Assembly (NCBI GenBank): GCA_051294375.1
Contig: JBJCIZ010000028.1
Span: 1,177,576 to 1,241,575 of the forward strand
Reading direction: 5' to 3'
Origin: Paraspadella gotoi
Taxonomy: Eukaryota; Chaetognatha
Length of the DNA: 64,000 nt
Below are positions 37,499-56,700 of the stretch, piece by piece (position 1 is the stretch's first letter; the number at the start of each line of letters is the position of its first letter). Below the pieces are notes generated by a model. The model did not search any database. It saw only the letters and a program-made list of their open reading frames with translations, and had not been told where the DNA came from. A program made the translations under genes and the position numbers.

Positions 37499-40400
37499 TT
37501 AGTTTAGCGGCAGCAGATGATCGGGTGTGAGACCTCGCACGTGCCGCGCCCACATCCGCCCGTACAGCCCTTCCAACCCTTCCGCGTATGCTTCCGGATC
37601 AAACAGCGTCGACGGCCGTCCCGGGCCGGCCCCTTCGTACCCGACGGGCGCCAGCCCTCGCCCGTTAAGCCAGACTTTGGCACGCGTGGCCTCGAGAAAG
37701 GCGACGTCGGTCCCGAGGCGAACCGCGATGTTCTCGTAGTCTTCATAATCTTTGGCGACGAGTTCGCCGCAGCCCAGCGCCTTCAGCTGCGACGACGCGA
37801 CGCGCGAAGCCAGCGTCTCCAGCGGCAGACTGACCATCGGCACGCCCGCCCAAAGAATGTCCATGCCCGTCGTGTGCCCGTTGCAGAGGGGCGTGTCGAG
37901 ACAGACGTCGGCCAATTGACCGCGCCTCACGTGCTCCTCTTTCGGCGCCACGTTGGAGAAGACGATCGAAGACGTCGCGACGCCGCGTTGTTTGAAGAAC
38001 GATAAGAGATTGGGCTCGGCGGAGGCAGGGAACCGCAGCAGCCACAGCACCGAACGCGGCACCCGCTTCAAAATCCGACTCCAAGTCTCTAAGATTTTGG
38101 GCGAAGTTTTGTAGAGTTGATTGAAATTGCAGAAGACGAGTGCGTCTTGCGGGAGATTGTATTGCGATCTCGCAGTGAGGAGGATCGATGAAGGAACAGT
38201 CTCTCCGTTGGCGATCGATCGTCGCCTTTTTCGATCTTCGTCATCTTCAGCGTCGTCGTTCTTAGCGTCTCTCTTACACGTCAACGACGGCGCCGTCCCG
38301 TTTTGGACGAGGATTCCGTTGATGCGAACAGCGTCGTCGTCGTCGGCGTCTTGGTGACGCGTCAAACCCACGACGCGATCGTAGTCGGCAGCTAATCGAA
38401 TCACTGGGATTTCCGTTTTGAATTCGGCGTTGCCGCCGCCGCCACCGCCGATGGAGACGTTAATGACTTGGCCGTTTTTGGCGAGAGCGTTGAGGTTGGT
38501 CAGAAGATCGACTCCGTTGAGAATGGCCGTCGCGGAGGCGGAGATTCTCTCTCGATCCGCGCCGGACGACGATGATCCCAACATTTCGGTCACGTGATCT
38601 TTGAGCGGTCGACCGTCGTCTTCTACAACCACGACGCGTTGGTCAAGATGAGGGAACATCTCTCGATGATCTCCCACGAAGAAACTCGACGGCATGCAGG
38701 CCAACTTCTCGGAAAACTGCTCCGTCGCGCCGGCGAGCGGCGTGCTCTGCAAGTCGGTGATGGCGTAGTCGATCCAGGACGCGCCCATCGTGCCGGGATA
38801 TCCGAGCCAGAGGACTTGAATCGGCGCCGGACGAAGAGCGAAAATCTCGTTCCTGGCGCCACGAGTGTAGCCGTTCATGTTGACGAGGATGTGTACGCCG
38901 TCCTGGGCGATCCGTTCCGCCGCGGCGCCGGCGGACGCGAAGCCGGAAAGATCTACGAAGCGGCGCTCGTCCAGCGCCTCGCGGATTCGGCGACGGAAGA
39001 CGGAGCCGTCGTCGGCCGAGAGGGCGTAGCAGAAGGCGTCGACGCGCCGGTGCGACTTCGGGACGGAACACATCAAGTGAGACGTCGGGTGATTACCGAA
39101 GTCGGAGGAGACGTAACCAACGCGGAGGCGAGACTCTTCCCGACGAGGAGGATGAGGCAAAGTGGGAAGGCGGAGGGATCCAACTTTTTCCGAGCAGAAG
39201 AGGGCGTGTTTGGCCGCGATGGCACGGCGGTGGGAGTGGGGAAGGGGGTAGAGCATAGAGTGGTGAGGGTGGACTGAAGGCAGGGGGCGATACTTGTCAT
39301 TGGAGAGTTGATCATCGATGATGCGGACCACCTGATTGAGGGGGGCGGATGTTAAGGGGAAAAGAGAAACAAACATTGAATGGTTACCTTGGTAATGCGT
39401 TGATCGTAATCTGTCCAGTCGCAGACGATCTGCAGGCAATGGGCCAAATTGCAGAAGGCGTCGGGAAAGTCGGGTTTGAGGCGAAGGGCGGATTTGTAGC
39501 CAGAGATTGCTTCGCCGATGTTGCCGGAGTCCTAGGGGGGAGGGAGGAAGGGGGCGAAATGGGGGGGGGAAGGAAATAAGGATTGGAAAAGAAAGAAAGG
39601 TATGTAACTTAGGTTTATACTTTAATGAAATGAGACAAGTGTTTTATTGATTCGTTCACTTATTCAATAATTCATTCGTTCAATCTATAACGATTAAATT
39701 ATCCAGTATAACGATCGAGACCAACCTTATGAACAGAGGCGAGATTGGAGTGAGCGTCGGCGAAGCCTGGATTGATGGCGATGGCTCGATCGTAGCATCG
39801 AATTGCGGCGGCGGCGTCGCCCACTTCCTTCAAGGTGTTGCCGAGATTGGAGTAGGCGTCGGCGAAGGTGGGTTGGATGCGGATCGCCTCTCGATAGTGC
39901 TGCAGCGCCTCGTGGAGGCGGCCCTGCTGCTGCAGCACCGAGGCCAGATTGCTGTGGGCGGCGGCGAATTCGGGAAAGATTTCGAGGGCTTTTTTGTAGA
40001 GGCGAATGGCTTCGTTCAATTCGCCCTTTTCCCTTTGGATGTTGGCCTGCGGTGTGGGAAGAAAGAGCATTGATAGATTTAATTAATGAGTTGGTAATAT
40101 TACATTTGATTTCTATAGTAGTATTCTATCAGGCGGCGCGTACCAAATTGTTCAGAGAGTCCGTGTGCGTGGGGCAAAGTCTTAGCGCCCGCGCGTAACA
40201 TTCCTCCGCCTCAGAGATCTGACCCTTTTCCTTCAACGCGTTCGCCAAATTACAGAAAGCGTCAGGGAAGTGAGGTTGGAGTTCTATCGCTTTCCTAAAG
40301 AGGAAAACGGATTTGTATCATATTTAATTACTTATTCTAGAGAAAATAAAGTTATATTTGTTACAACAACGATTTTATATAGAATTTGAGCGGACATGTT

Positions 40401-42645
40401 TCCACTCTTTATTTTCTCCATCAAAAACAATATCAATGTTAATGATATCAGTAATAATAGAACATACCATTTTTACTCTTAGTTTTCTTTGACTTCTCAG
40501 TCATTTTAACATTCTGACAACTATAATCACCATTACATACATTCACGTTGTCCTTTCATACAAATAAATATTTTTATAGAAACATGAAACCACTTCATTG
40601 ATAGGGAAGAGCCTGGAACGCCAGGTGTGGTGGGAGGGAATAAACTAGACTGTGAGAGAGTCTTAATTAAAAACTTGCTATGATATTATCTCGTAAGAGG
40701 AGGCCTTAACCTTAACCTGTGCCATGGATATTGGACAAGGTCCAATATTGTCAGTGGTCACGGGAAATATAGCTTATTTAGATAATGATGGGATAATTCT
40801 TAAATTGGTAGAACCAATTACACATTTAATTCCGGACCTTGAGGGCAGAAAAGACATTGGAGGGAAATAAATGACTTATACCAATCAAGGCCATTTAACA
40901 GTTTAATATTTTAACCAAAAAGTAAAGTCAATACGATAAAAATAATAATTAAAATTCGTCAAATGAAAATATGATCTCCTTAAGACTATCGATAAAAAGG
41001 CAAGACAAATTTAGCGAGAATTATACAAAAGGACTGAATGCTCAAGGAACCAAGACCCACGATGCGAACAACATCTTTCTGTAATATACAAATAAATTTA
41101 AATCATTTAAGATTCATAGTTGATTACTCACGAGCCAATGAAATGAGAAAACAAGGACCACGTAACCACAACCACTGGCCTCCGCCCTCACCTGTAAGTG
41201 TCAACGGCGAGATCGACGAGGCCTTGCTCGTAATAAACGCAGGCGAGATTCCCGTGGACGACGGCGTGGGAGGGACTGAGGTTGAGGGCGCGGAGATAAG
41301 AGGCGACGGCGCGATCGTAGATCTTCGCCTCCTTCAAGACGTTGCCCAAGTTGATGTAGGCGTCGAGGAAACTGGGATCGAGGGACACCGCCTTCTCGAA
41401 GTGGTGGACGGCCAACCAGATCTTCGGGGAAGGGCAGAGTTTTTATTGCTTTAATTTCGGTAGAGAGAAGAATAAGAGGAGAGCAGAAAAGAAAAGAAAA
41501 GAAAGGAAAGCAGAAAGGTCAAGCAATAAACAAACAAACAAACTCAAAACAAGGTTTTAGTTGATTGTAATCCTGCTTTAAATCGCAGAAACAGAATAAA
41601 ATCTTTCCAACATGGTGCCCCCCCTTCCAATATATTCTCCCTTCCCATAAGGAGGATTTAAACAATAATTAATCCAACCAGTTAATAATAACCCATGATA
41701 ACACGATCTTCAAATTCACCTCGTTCTGCGCGTGAAAGACGCAACCAAGATTCGACCAAGCGACGGAGAAATTGGGTCGAGTCTCGATCGCCTTCAAGTA
41801 ACAAGACTTGGCCTCATCCAGGCGACCGAGGGCCTTGAGCAGGTTGCCCAGGTCGGAACGGACGCAATAGAGGTCGGGATTGTAGTGCAGGGCGGAGACG
41901 TAGGCCTCCACGGCGCCTTCCATGTCGCCGGCCGCAACCAATGCCGCCGCTAAGTTGATGTAGCTGCAATTATTATTTACTTTTTGAGAAAACTACATAA
42001 TTTATTTCTTAATAAAATGCTCAAGAATTTTTTTTGTAAGGATATTGCAAGTTAGTATTTAAATAGAGATTCCTTGTAGGAAATATAAAGATAAAATACT
42101 TGTATTTCCTACAAAAAAATATTTATTTAAATGCTTTATTAAATAATTATGTGGATTTAGTTGTTAAAATGTTAAAAATATAATAGCCTAACTACAACTA
42201 TTGATAGTCCCTTATGATTCAACTCCTTAACAAAACCCCTACCAAGTACCCACCCATCAATAAAATCCGTTTTGATCTTGACGGCATGGCGGTAATTCTC
42301 CAGCGCATCCGGCAACATCCCCTTCTCCTTGTAGACATTGCCCAGGTTGGAGTAGGCCTCGGCCAGGCGAGGATTGAGAGCGATGGCCTTTTTGGAGAAC
42401 TCGGCCGACTTCTCCAGCCGACGCGACTGGAAATTGATGGAGCTGAGGAGGAGGAGGCAGCCCGTGTTGTCGGGCTCTTGTCGGTGGAGGCGTAGGGCGT
42501 GCTGTTCGGCCCGTTCGTAGTTGCCCGATTGGTACTCCTTGTGAGCCAGCTCAGCCAACCCGGCGTGGTCCGCTGAACCGTCCCTGGAAAAGGCCGTGGC
42601 GGATCCGAGAGATTTCGGCGACTTGGGTCGACCAGGGTCCGCCAT
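37499..42645 (-). CDS. OGT: O-GlcNAc transferase (OGT)
   Basis: Nucleocytoplasmic enzyme that transfers GlcNAc from UDP-GlcNAc to Ser/Thr of many proteins. Exons: 42645-42254, 41963-41720, 41421-41192, 40294-40144, 40046-39726, 39531-39388, 39331-37499; 1104 residues (human about 1046). Starts [11 protein letters not shown] at an ATGGCGG context. Residues about 25-480 are TPRs ([74 protein letters not shown]). The catalytic part from about 495 shows [31 protein letters not shown] with the key histidine, [36 protein letters not shown] and [17 protein letters not shown]. The intervening domain is diverged and holds a basic RKRRR stretch. Intron 6 is only 56 bp. No frame breaks. Confidence 0.97.
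40550..40752 (+). repeat. Interspersed repeat R1, copy C (diverged)
   Basis: Shares CCACTTCATTGATAGGGAAG, GAATAAACTAGACTGTGAGA and AGAGGAGGCCTTAA with copies A and B. It lies in OGT intron 3 and is followed by a palindrome, ATATTGGACAAGGTCCAATAT, near 40730-40750. Confidence 0.7.
42065..42120. repeat. Hairpin in OGT intron 1
   Basis: Inverted arms TTGTAGGAAATA and TATTTCCTACAA separated by about 20 bp. Possibly the core of a small fold-back element. Confidence 0.6.
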
Positions 42646-43468
42646 TTTGTAGAGGGCGGGGCGGATCTGGGTCCACCGGCGACGGAGTGTCACATACTCA
42701 AATTGTTTATTCTATTTCTTTAACATTTCGCTGTTAAGTTTTACCAAAAAAAAAAAGAAACAACGAATAACTTGATGTAAATTCGCGATAAGTCGCGCGC
42801 AGTAAAATGACAAGAATGACTGATGATCGACATTTGCCAAAAAAATGGAAAAGAAAAGAATCGATAAAAGGACACCAACAAATTCGGAGACAAAAAATCG
42901 CGATATATTTAGTATAAAATCTTATCACAACTAAATCGAGATATAGGCGGCCATTTTTTTTTCTTTTCGAGCTCTCACACTTCTTTATTTCTTTCAACTC
43001 TCACACTTATTTATCTCTTTCAATCTTTCACATAAGACGCTATATAGGACACCGCGGCACGGCGGGGACCTAATTGGTTAGGGATTGAAATTGGGCATTG
43101 GTCAAGCGGATCAGATATGGGGAAAGTCGCGAGTGGATGACCGGCTTCTTAATTTTAGGTTGAGAGAGACAGACGCAACAATTAAAAAAGCGGGAAAGCG
43201 CGAAAAAAAAAAAAAAAAAAAAAAAAATTAAGAGAATTTGATTTCAAGAGAAAACATTTCGTAAAATGGAGAGAGAAACATTATATCGAATCGAATAAAG
43301 CGCATCATCTTGTTTTTCGGCAAATCCAGAAAAAAACAAAGACGCGTCTTCTTTCCTCCAGGAAAAACGAATAATGCCGCCCAGAGGGTCTGGTAACTCG
43401 AGTCCCACACACTACACCATGTAGGTTTACACAGTGAACCGTATAAAATTTAAAAGAAAATTGATAAT
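42646..43468. other. OGT 5' flank / ATG16L1 3' flank
   Basis: Contains a short GC-rich stretch (about 43045-43070) and a poly-A run at 43204-43227. No additional gene. Confidence 0.4.
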
Positions 43469-48792
<5,324 letters not shown>

Positions 48793-50166
48793 TTTACAGT
48801 TGAGGGGAATGAGGGAATCTTTTTTTTCTATTTCACAATTTGAAAAATAAAAAAAATGAAAGACGAAATGAAAACCAAACAAATAAAAATTAAAAGAGGA
48901 AGCAACGAGAAAAAAAATCAAAAAAAACTTTCCTAATGATGGAGGTCAAGTCTTCGAATCACTAAAAGTAAAAAACAAATGAATAAACGGACAATGACAA
49001 TGATTTATTCATTGATAATCGATATTCCAAAAAGGAATGTAAGTCAGATGATGTATCTTCGCGACGATCTTCCCTCTCGCGTCCTTGTATTTGAGCTCTT
49101 TAGTTCAAGTCAAACATCGAAGTCACGTGACATTGAATTATGAGCGCCAATCACTTAAGAGGAGTACGACGACACTAAGACAATTATTTTATTTCATTTT
49201 TAAGAATTCCCCAAATGTCAAAATCTTAATTCTCGTGAACTAAATGCACAATTGACAATTAAAATAACAATTTTTCGACGTTTGGGCTTCGAAAAAAAAA
49301 AAAGCAAAATACATCAAGTGACTTGACAAAAACTTTAATCATCAAGAGCTAAAACTAACCAATTATACAAACATATAAATAAAATACAAAATAACATTCT
49401 AATCGACTAAAAGAACCTTAGACAAAACCATTTATTTTGTGCTTTTTGCAGACAAAAATAGATACTATACAAAAAAGTATTGTTTTTGGCAAAAAGAATT
49501 ACTCTAAAACAATTGCCCGATCCTTTACGTCCAACACCAAAACCACATGTTCAGTCGAGAACATGAATACTAGGGAAATGCTGGAACTGACTGACAAATC
49601 CCAAAAAAGGATGTCGATCACTGTTACATAACCATATCCTTAGCCATAGTGTGTCCAAAAACAGGGGCAAGATAATTGGTTTATTAAAGAAATGTATAAT
49701 TCTTATATTGGTAGCACCCATTTCATAAATTATGACATCAACCTCATTAAACTAACTGCATAGAAAACATAGGACGCTCCAATTGATAGTAGATTCCGCT
49801 ATTAAATTATAACTAATTTAAAATTATGTTTAAATTTAAAAGGAGGACATGAAAAAGTCAAATGACATTTTCAAGATCCACTACATCACCAAATTAGGAA
49901 GAATTTAACTGGGATTAAAAAGCGTCACAACATTTATATCTAAAAATAAATATCAATAGAGAAAAGAGAAACTTTTGATATTCTTTTTCATATTAGTTCG
50001 TTTTCTTTTTTTAAACTGGAATAACAATGATCCTCGAATGGCTTGCAACCAAAAACGAAAAAATCCATTTGGATTGCGAAAAGGCAATTTCGGTGCTGCT
50101 GTAGTGGCTGAAGTGGTTGTAGTGGCTGACGTGGTTGTAGGAATGCAATGAGAGAGTCGCTTGCCG
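48793..50166. other. ATG16L1 5' flank / KCTD5 3' flank
   Basis: AT-rich spacer containing the CLEAR-type E-box. No gene that I can support. Confidence 0.4.
49122..49131. promoter_or_regulatory. CLEAR-type E-box upstream of ATG16L1
   Basis: GTCACGTGAC, an exact match to the palindromic CLEAR consensus recognised by TFEB/MITF-class factors. It lies about 330 bp upstream of the ATG16L1 start codon. Confidence 0.55.
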
Positions 50167-51857
50167 CTACATCCTCGATCCACCGCTGATTAAAGACTGC
50201 CAAAGGAAAGAATACAAAAAAAAAAAAAAAATTCGAATTCGATTATTTATCAAATTAGTGATTTAGTTTTTTTTTAACAATAACACTTTTCTCATCGATA
50301 ATAATTCATCAGTAAAAAGACTACGATTTCTTAAACTAATTAATCAAAACACGAAACAATCTTATAATAAATAGACTAAAGATGAAGGGGACTACTTACT
50401 TTGACTCGATCGGTTAATTCTGGATCCTTGAGTCCGTTTCCTTTGGGTCCGTTGGAGACGGGATATTCTTTGGACACGATACAAATGTATTCAGAGTGAT
50501 CGTCCGTCCCGTAAGAATAAGGGGAACTAATGCTGCACAACTGGAAAAACAAATCCAACCCATTCATATCAACAAATACTAAAATTAATCAATCAAAATT
50601 AATTATTTTTTTTACATTAGTAAATACTAAAATTAATGAATTAAAATTAAACAATTTCTTAACCTCAACAAATATTAAAAGCAAGGCTTATTGAATCGTG
50701 TAACACAAACACACCTGCTCAAACTTCCACCCGTCCGACATGGTGGACATCATCTGCGTTAACTCTGTCTCTTGACATTGAATGACTCGGTAAACGTTTT
50801 TCGGTTGCGGCTTCACTTTTCCCAATTCTCTCTCCGCGATTTTCTCCTGACATCAAAATATCATTTTATCCCTCAGTCTCGTTTCGCCTTTGCACATTGC
50901 AGAATAAAATTAAGACGGATTACAATAATATTAGTTTAAAAAATAATGTTGAATCGGTAAAGGCCCCTCTTAACGTTAAGAGATTCATTATTATTATCAA
51001 TATTATTCATTAATCCACGAACACCTTGAGGAGCAAGACGAGTTCCCTCAGATTATAAAACTCTGCCTCTTCCAGAACACCTTCCTCCGCCAAATCCTTG
51101 TTGACGACGAGTTTCCCGTGTCTGAGGTAGTTGATGATCGGACCGAAGTATGAAGGGTCGCGGTCGATGAGGAAGGCACCCGTCTCGTCCTATAATCAAA
51201 GATATTTACATTTATTTCAATTAATATCATTAATTATCATTCAATTTAATCACGATTTTTACTTTTTAATCTTCGTTATTTTCACGGAAACGAGGAAGAT
51301 TTCCATCGGTCATTCTCCTTCCCCCCAAATAATTCATTTTTTTTTAGCGCCAAATTTTAGTTGCAATTCTGTAAGTCACTTTTCAATCGGTCGGTCAGTC
51401 TGTCGGTTGGAGGGTTTATCCGTCAATCCATTGGTCTAAGTAGTCACGTGATTATCCGCAAATACACTGCCGCGCAACACATTTGAATTGCCGCCGTTCT
51501 TATTTAAAAAAAATGTTTTGAATTTGTTCATCCTCTTTTGCTTTTTTTATCCCTGGAGCTCCCAAAAGGATTTTGGACAGGCTATGTGACTAACGAAGGC
51601 AAGGCAAGGCAAGGCAAGGCAAGGCAAGGCGAAGGAAACGAACCTTATCCGTGTGAAGGTCCGGGGCTGGATTGTCTTGACAAAGGCGAGTGAAGAAAGA
51701 GTCAGGATCTCGACAAAGAGTTGATCTCGTCGTGAGAAAATAAGTTCCTCCGATGTTGAGTCGAATCCATTCTTTATTTCTGTCGCATCCACCGCATTGA
51801 ATATTCTCTGCACAACAAGAAAATCCACTCGTACAAATTGATACTCAATCATTGCTT

Positions 51858-51913
<56 letters not shown>

Positions 51914-52108
51914 GCTCTACCGCAACGTTCCTTCCCCGCTTCCCCCCCCTTCGCTCTAAAACCTCAAACATATATTTACAAAATAAATTAATATATATTT
52001 ATAAATATATGTAAAATGATATCAATTACCGGGCAGTTTATTGGGCGAGGCGAGGCTTTGGGCGGAGCAAGTGCTGCTCTTTCGTTTCAGATCCAAGTCT
52101 AAATCCAT
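50167..52108 (-). CDS. KCTD5: KCTD5-type BTB adaptor
   Basis: Cytosolic Cullin-3 substrate adaptor; vertebrate KCTD5 targets G-beta-gamma for ubiquitination. Exons: 52108-52030, 51807-51644, 51189-51025, 50846-50715, 50540-50400, 50196-50167; 236 residues (human 234). The BTB/T1 domain starts [20 protein letters not shown] and continues [19 protein letters not shown] and [20 protein letters not shown]. The C-terminal pentamer domain has [20 protein letters not shown] and [20 protein letters not shown]. The protein ends GSRM exactly as in vertebrate KCTD5. An in-frame ATG at 52132 would add eight residues. Codons after the stop remain open in another frame, which is not coding. Confidence 0.95.
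51590..51640. repeat. Short GCAAG repeat near KCTD5 exon 2 donor
   Basis: About ten GCAAG units (AAGGCAAGGC), ending a few bases from the exon 2 donor at 51643. Confidence 0.85.
51863..51912. repeat. (CT)n microsatellite
   Basis: About 50 bp of TC dinucleotide in KCTD5 intron 1. Confidence 0.95.
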
Positions 52109-53719
52109 GATGACTTTAGAGTTCGCGATCATTAATCAATGTTTTGTTAATGGAGTTTGTTTAGTTGGGTTTGACATTTACCATCCAGTCGCCCCACTGA
52201 CATGTCAATAGTCAAACATAACTATTTTATCCATGGGTAGCAAAAAATAAAAAAAAATAAAAAAAAGGTGTAAAATTCCGAATTAAAAAGAAACAAAAAT
52301 AACATTTTTTTGGTTATATTTTTCTTTTCTGTTCGACAAGATTTCAAAATTGTCAACTACTTTTATTTTGTCATCTTTATTAGTTTTAAATGTTTTAAAT
52401 TTCATAAAATTTTAAAGGTAACTCACCTCAGGCAAAAGGCAGTCTCTCTCTCAACCCCAACCCCCTCGATTAGATTAACAATAAAAGTTTTGTAGGGAAA
52501 GTAAGGAAAGGCAACCAACAAACCAACTAGTATGTCAGTTTAGGTCAGTTAAATGCAGTCAACAATTTAAGGCGATTGAAATCTATTTTTAATTCTGTAA
52601 AATCGCGATAATAAAAAATATACAAATTAATGGATTGGAATGAACTCAATTTATTTATTTATCACAATAACTATCACACTTGTTTAACAAGTTTCACTTT
52701 GTATTTGTGATTTCATAATGTTTTCAAATAAAAGTAGAGCAATACGGCAATAGAACAAAATAAATTGGGGTAATAATTTACCGCAAATGCAGGAAAAGAG
52801 GTGAAAGGCAACACAAAAACCTAAAAAACACTTAATGTTAAGATAATCGAAATTATTTGTGAGAAAGAAAATTTAAGAAGAAAAAAGGTAATAAAAAAAA
52901 GGAAAAAATAAGAAGGAGAGCTAAAGAGGCAAGAGAAAAGGCAAATAATAGTTCGTTGCAACAAAAATGCTACAACAAAAAAATAAATACTTTCTTAAAC
53001 TGATTTGTTTGTTTAGATAATAACCGTGACGCGAAGAAAACTAAAAATTGATTGACTTCATTTAAAACTAACAAATACGACTTAACTTTTCTAAACAAGT
53101 CAATCGAAACTACGTATAGTTACTACAATACTACAATTACTACCTACGATATGGTCGCCAGAAAACCTAATTAGCTTCTTCAGGGTAAAGTGGAGCTCAA
53201 CGGACCACACAGAGTAGAAAATAAACTTTTTTTCTCAACCAAAAATTCAAAAAAAAATTTTTAAAATCTTATTACAACTAAAGTAAATCAAGAACAAAGA
53301 AAACAATTTAAGACTAAGAATAAAAACTTAAAAAACGATTGTGGATCGTCGACTCAAATGATAAAAAATATGAATTTTTTTTCCTTCACTTCATACAAAA
53401 AAAAATGGATGATAAATTTAAAGAATCTCATAGATTAAAGAAATAAGAAACAAGAGGATAACGTTTAAAAGGACAAAAAGGAATAAACTCAACCGAAGGG
53501 GAACCAAATTCGCGATGAATAGCAGATCGGATTTGAGTCTTGGCCAACAAGAGTCCGAGTCTCTATGCGTCCATTGCCAGTCCGAAGATGTTGGGCGTCT
53601 TATCGGACGAAACGAATATTTGGTGGGAAGGAAGGAAGTCTCTTTATTTTCATAAACCTGGAATTGACAAAAAAAGAAAATGGATTTGTGGGGGGAAATT
53701 GTCATTTGGTGGGCGAAGC
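52109..53719. other. KCTD5 5' flank / MATH-BTB 3' flank
   Basis: AT-rich throughout. No ORF with family similarity; I see nothing further. Confidence 0.4.
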
Positions 53720-56700
53720 TCAATTGTCGATGGTGACGAGAGAGAGCGTGGGCAATTCCTGTCGGCTGACCAGAGCGTGAAAGATTTCCGTGATCAAATG
53801 AGGATAAGATTTTTCCAGATTCGTCCATCCGCTCGTCTGTCGCACGATTGAAACTCGTTCCACGATGAAGTCGATCGCTCGATCCTGAGGAAAAAGAAAA
53901 TTCAAAAAATGAAATTAGATCGAGAAAGATTTCCTTCGCTCAATCACCCACGGATCTTTTTTTTACTTCAAATTTTGCAAATGCATACGTTGTATAAATA
54001 CCTAAATACCCTTTTAAATGCCCCAAACTCCCATAAAAAACTCTCTAAATTGTAGATTTCGGAATCCCTTCATTTTTTGAGCATCCCGAGTTAAGAGTCG
54101 GCCGCCATCTTGATCACCTTCAACCCTTTGGCGCTGTGGAGATGAGAGAGGACGAGCGTGTGGGCGATCGTCTCGACCGAAAAGTTTTTCTCCAACGAAC
54201 TCTCGCACATGCAGCGGAGTCGAGTCAGGCCGTACTTGTCCGCCGCGGCTGAAAGTGGCAAAAATAAATCTTTAATCTTATTTACATATTATAGCATTTA
54301 CATAATACATTATTTTCAAATTTTACGAGTACAGAATGAATAAAGCAAACTGGTAAAGTTACTCAGAGAAGATTATTATAGAATTTCTTAAGATTAAGAG
54401 CAAATATTATAACAATACCCAGCAGTTCGTCGGGTCTCTCGTCGATGTCCGTCACTTGTCCAGTGTAGATGTATTCGAGCATCTGGGCGAAGGTCTCCGC
54501 CTCAACGTCCGTCAACGCGATCTCTTCCGCGTTCTTCTCCGCCATGTCGACGGAGAACATGGCGCTCAGCATGGGAGAACGGGCCGCCAGGATTGTTCTG
54601 AAGGAGAACAGGGGGTTGAGTTTGAGAGAATGGGCCGCTAGGATTGTTCTGAGGGAGAACAGGGGGTTGAGCATGGGAGAACGGGCTGCGAGGATTGTTC
54701 TGAGGGAGAACATGGGGTTGAGCATGGGAGAACGGGCCAAAAACATAATATTGGGGGGGGGAGAGGAAAAAAGGAAAGTGCCGAGCACATTTGTAAAAAT
54801 GGTTCGAGAGATGAAAGATAAAAGAAGACCAAGTTGTGAGAAACGGGGAGAATTGTTCGAAAAGAGAAAAGAGAAAAAGAAAGCATGACCCACAGCACAA
54901 GACAGAGAGAATTGATGAAAAGAAGAGAGTGAGAAGAGAAAAAGGATTGTTCTGAATCTAATGAGGACAATGAAAACATTCGCTCAGGATGGAGGAATAG
55001 GGAGAGAAGAATTCTCTGAGAAAAAGAGGCGCAAAGGCCAAAGCATGAAGGAGAGAACAATGAAAATCAAGGAAGCAAAAGAAAATCCCGAGAAAACCAA
55101 CTCCCTAACTTGTGAGCTTGAAAGGTCTTCCCGCCGGCGAGGAGTTTGATGTCGGCGTGCGTGGCGGCGGGATCTTCCCAGAGGGATCGGAGGTCGGCCG
55201 ACAAGTCGCAGGGCGGGATGACGATGTCGGGAGAGAGTCGAGCGACCGAAGAGGAATTCTTAAAGGATTCGCTCCAGAGCAAAGATCGCCGTAGACGCAG
55301 AGGGTGTCGTTTGGAATGAGGCCGTCTGAGGAGAGGGGGTGGGGGGAGAAGAAGAAGAAGACAGAGGAAGGGAGGGGGGAAAGAGAGGAGGAAGGGGAGG
55401 GGGGAAAGACAGAAGGGAGGGGGGGAAAGACAGAGGAGGAAAAGAAAATCAAAAAAGAGAGGAAGAGGAGAAAAGAAAGAATTTGGGTTAGGATCGCCAA
55501 GAATTAGGTAAAGGAGGAAGAAAGAGAGAAGATAAAAAGGAGAAGTCAGGGAAATGAAGGAGGAAAGAGATTTGTTATATAACAAAAAAAATATTGACTT
55601 TATTTTCCTCTAATATCAAACACAAAGAATTGAAAGAAACAAAAACAAAAACAAAAAAAAAGTGAAAAACGAAAGAAAACAAACCTCGTTGCATGTCTTG
55701 CAATTTGGGCAAAGAAATTTGAATTCCGCATCTCACGTCGAACTTTCGCGGACCGAACGGCGTCGGCGGCATCGGCACTACTTCAGGCGCCGACTCGCCG
55801 GCCGCGCCGCCGGGATTTTCCGGAACTCTGACGCCGAGACAACCGCGGACCCAGAGTTCCCGTTCGGCGTCTTTGGCGTTCAACCGGATGCAGAGGCGAG
55901 GGGATTCTGTTCGTTCCCCGGTTCCGAGTTTCATGCGGCAGACCTTGAACGAGGGGAGTGGATAACCGAAAGTTAATTTAATTATCTGTACTAGACTAAT
56001 AATAATGTCGATATTAATAAGAATAAAGACAATACCAAAAGCCAGGAGGAAGTTCCAATGTCTTTGTCTTTAACGTCGAATTGATCGCTCCTGATTTCTT
56101 CGCCGATGCTGTAAACGAAACTGAAGGAAAGAAGAGGAAATAATATTAAACTATTAACTAATTTCTTTTACCGCTTTTTTTAGAAATAAGTGAAAAACCT
56201 GAAATTGTGAATGGTCCACGTGTGCGAGACTCTGACAGACTTGGATTCGGTGACCGACCAAGATTCGAGCGTGGACGTCGACGGCGCGGAGACGCTTAAC
56301 GAACGCGACACGGCTGGAGAAGAGCAAGGCCAAGGGATCAATTCAATTAATTATCATTTATTAAAGAAAGAACAATATTTTATTCTCATTTACTTATCAT
56401 TTTGGTTCATTTCAACGCCCAGAGGCCGCGATATTTATGCAATGAAGCATAAGTTTAATGGTTTCAAATTTCAATTCAATTCAATATCCTTTTCCTTTTT
56501 TGTTCGCAATTATTTGTTTGCTCCGTTTTCTTTCATTAAATATTAATATTAAATATTTTAACATTGCTTTCGCCACAAGTGTCACTGTGTCAGCCGTTAA
56601 TATTAATTTTGGTAATAAAAATTAGACGATGTTTTAAATAATTCCCCTTTTGGATGAACACGTGATCACATACCTTGCGGGTGTTGGGGAATCGGGACGT

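Noticed and set aside
37499-42645. Bacterial-type TPR glycosyltransferase transfer
   Set aside because: Sequence and intron-rich structure match animal OGT throughout.
50053-50166. Longer KCTD5 C-terminus with PRQPLQPLQPLQ
   Set aside because: Needs a different phase; the in-phase reading stops at GSRM, identical to the vertebrate end.
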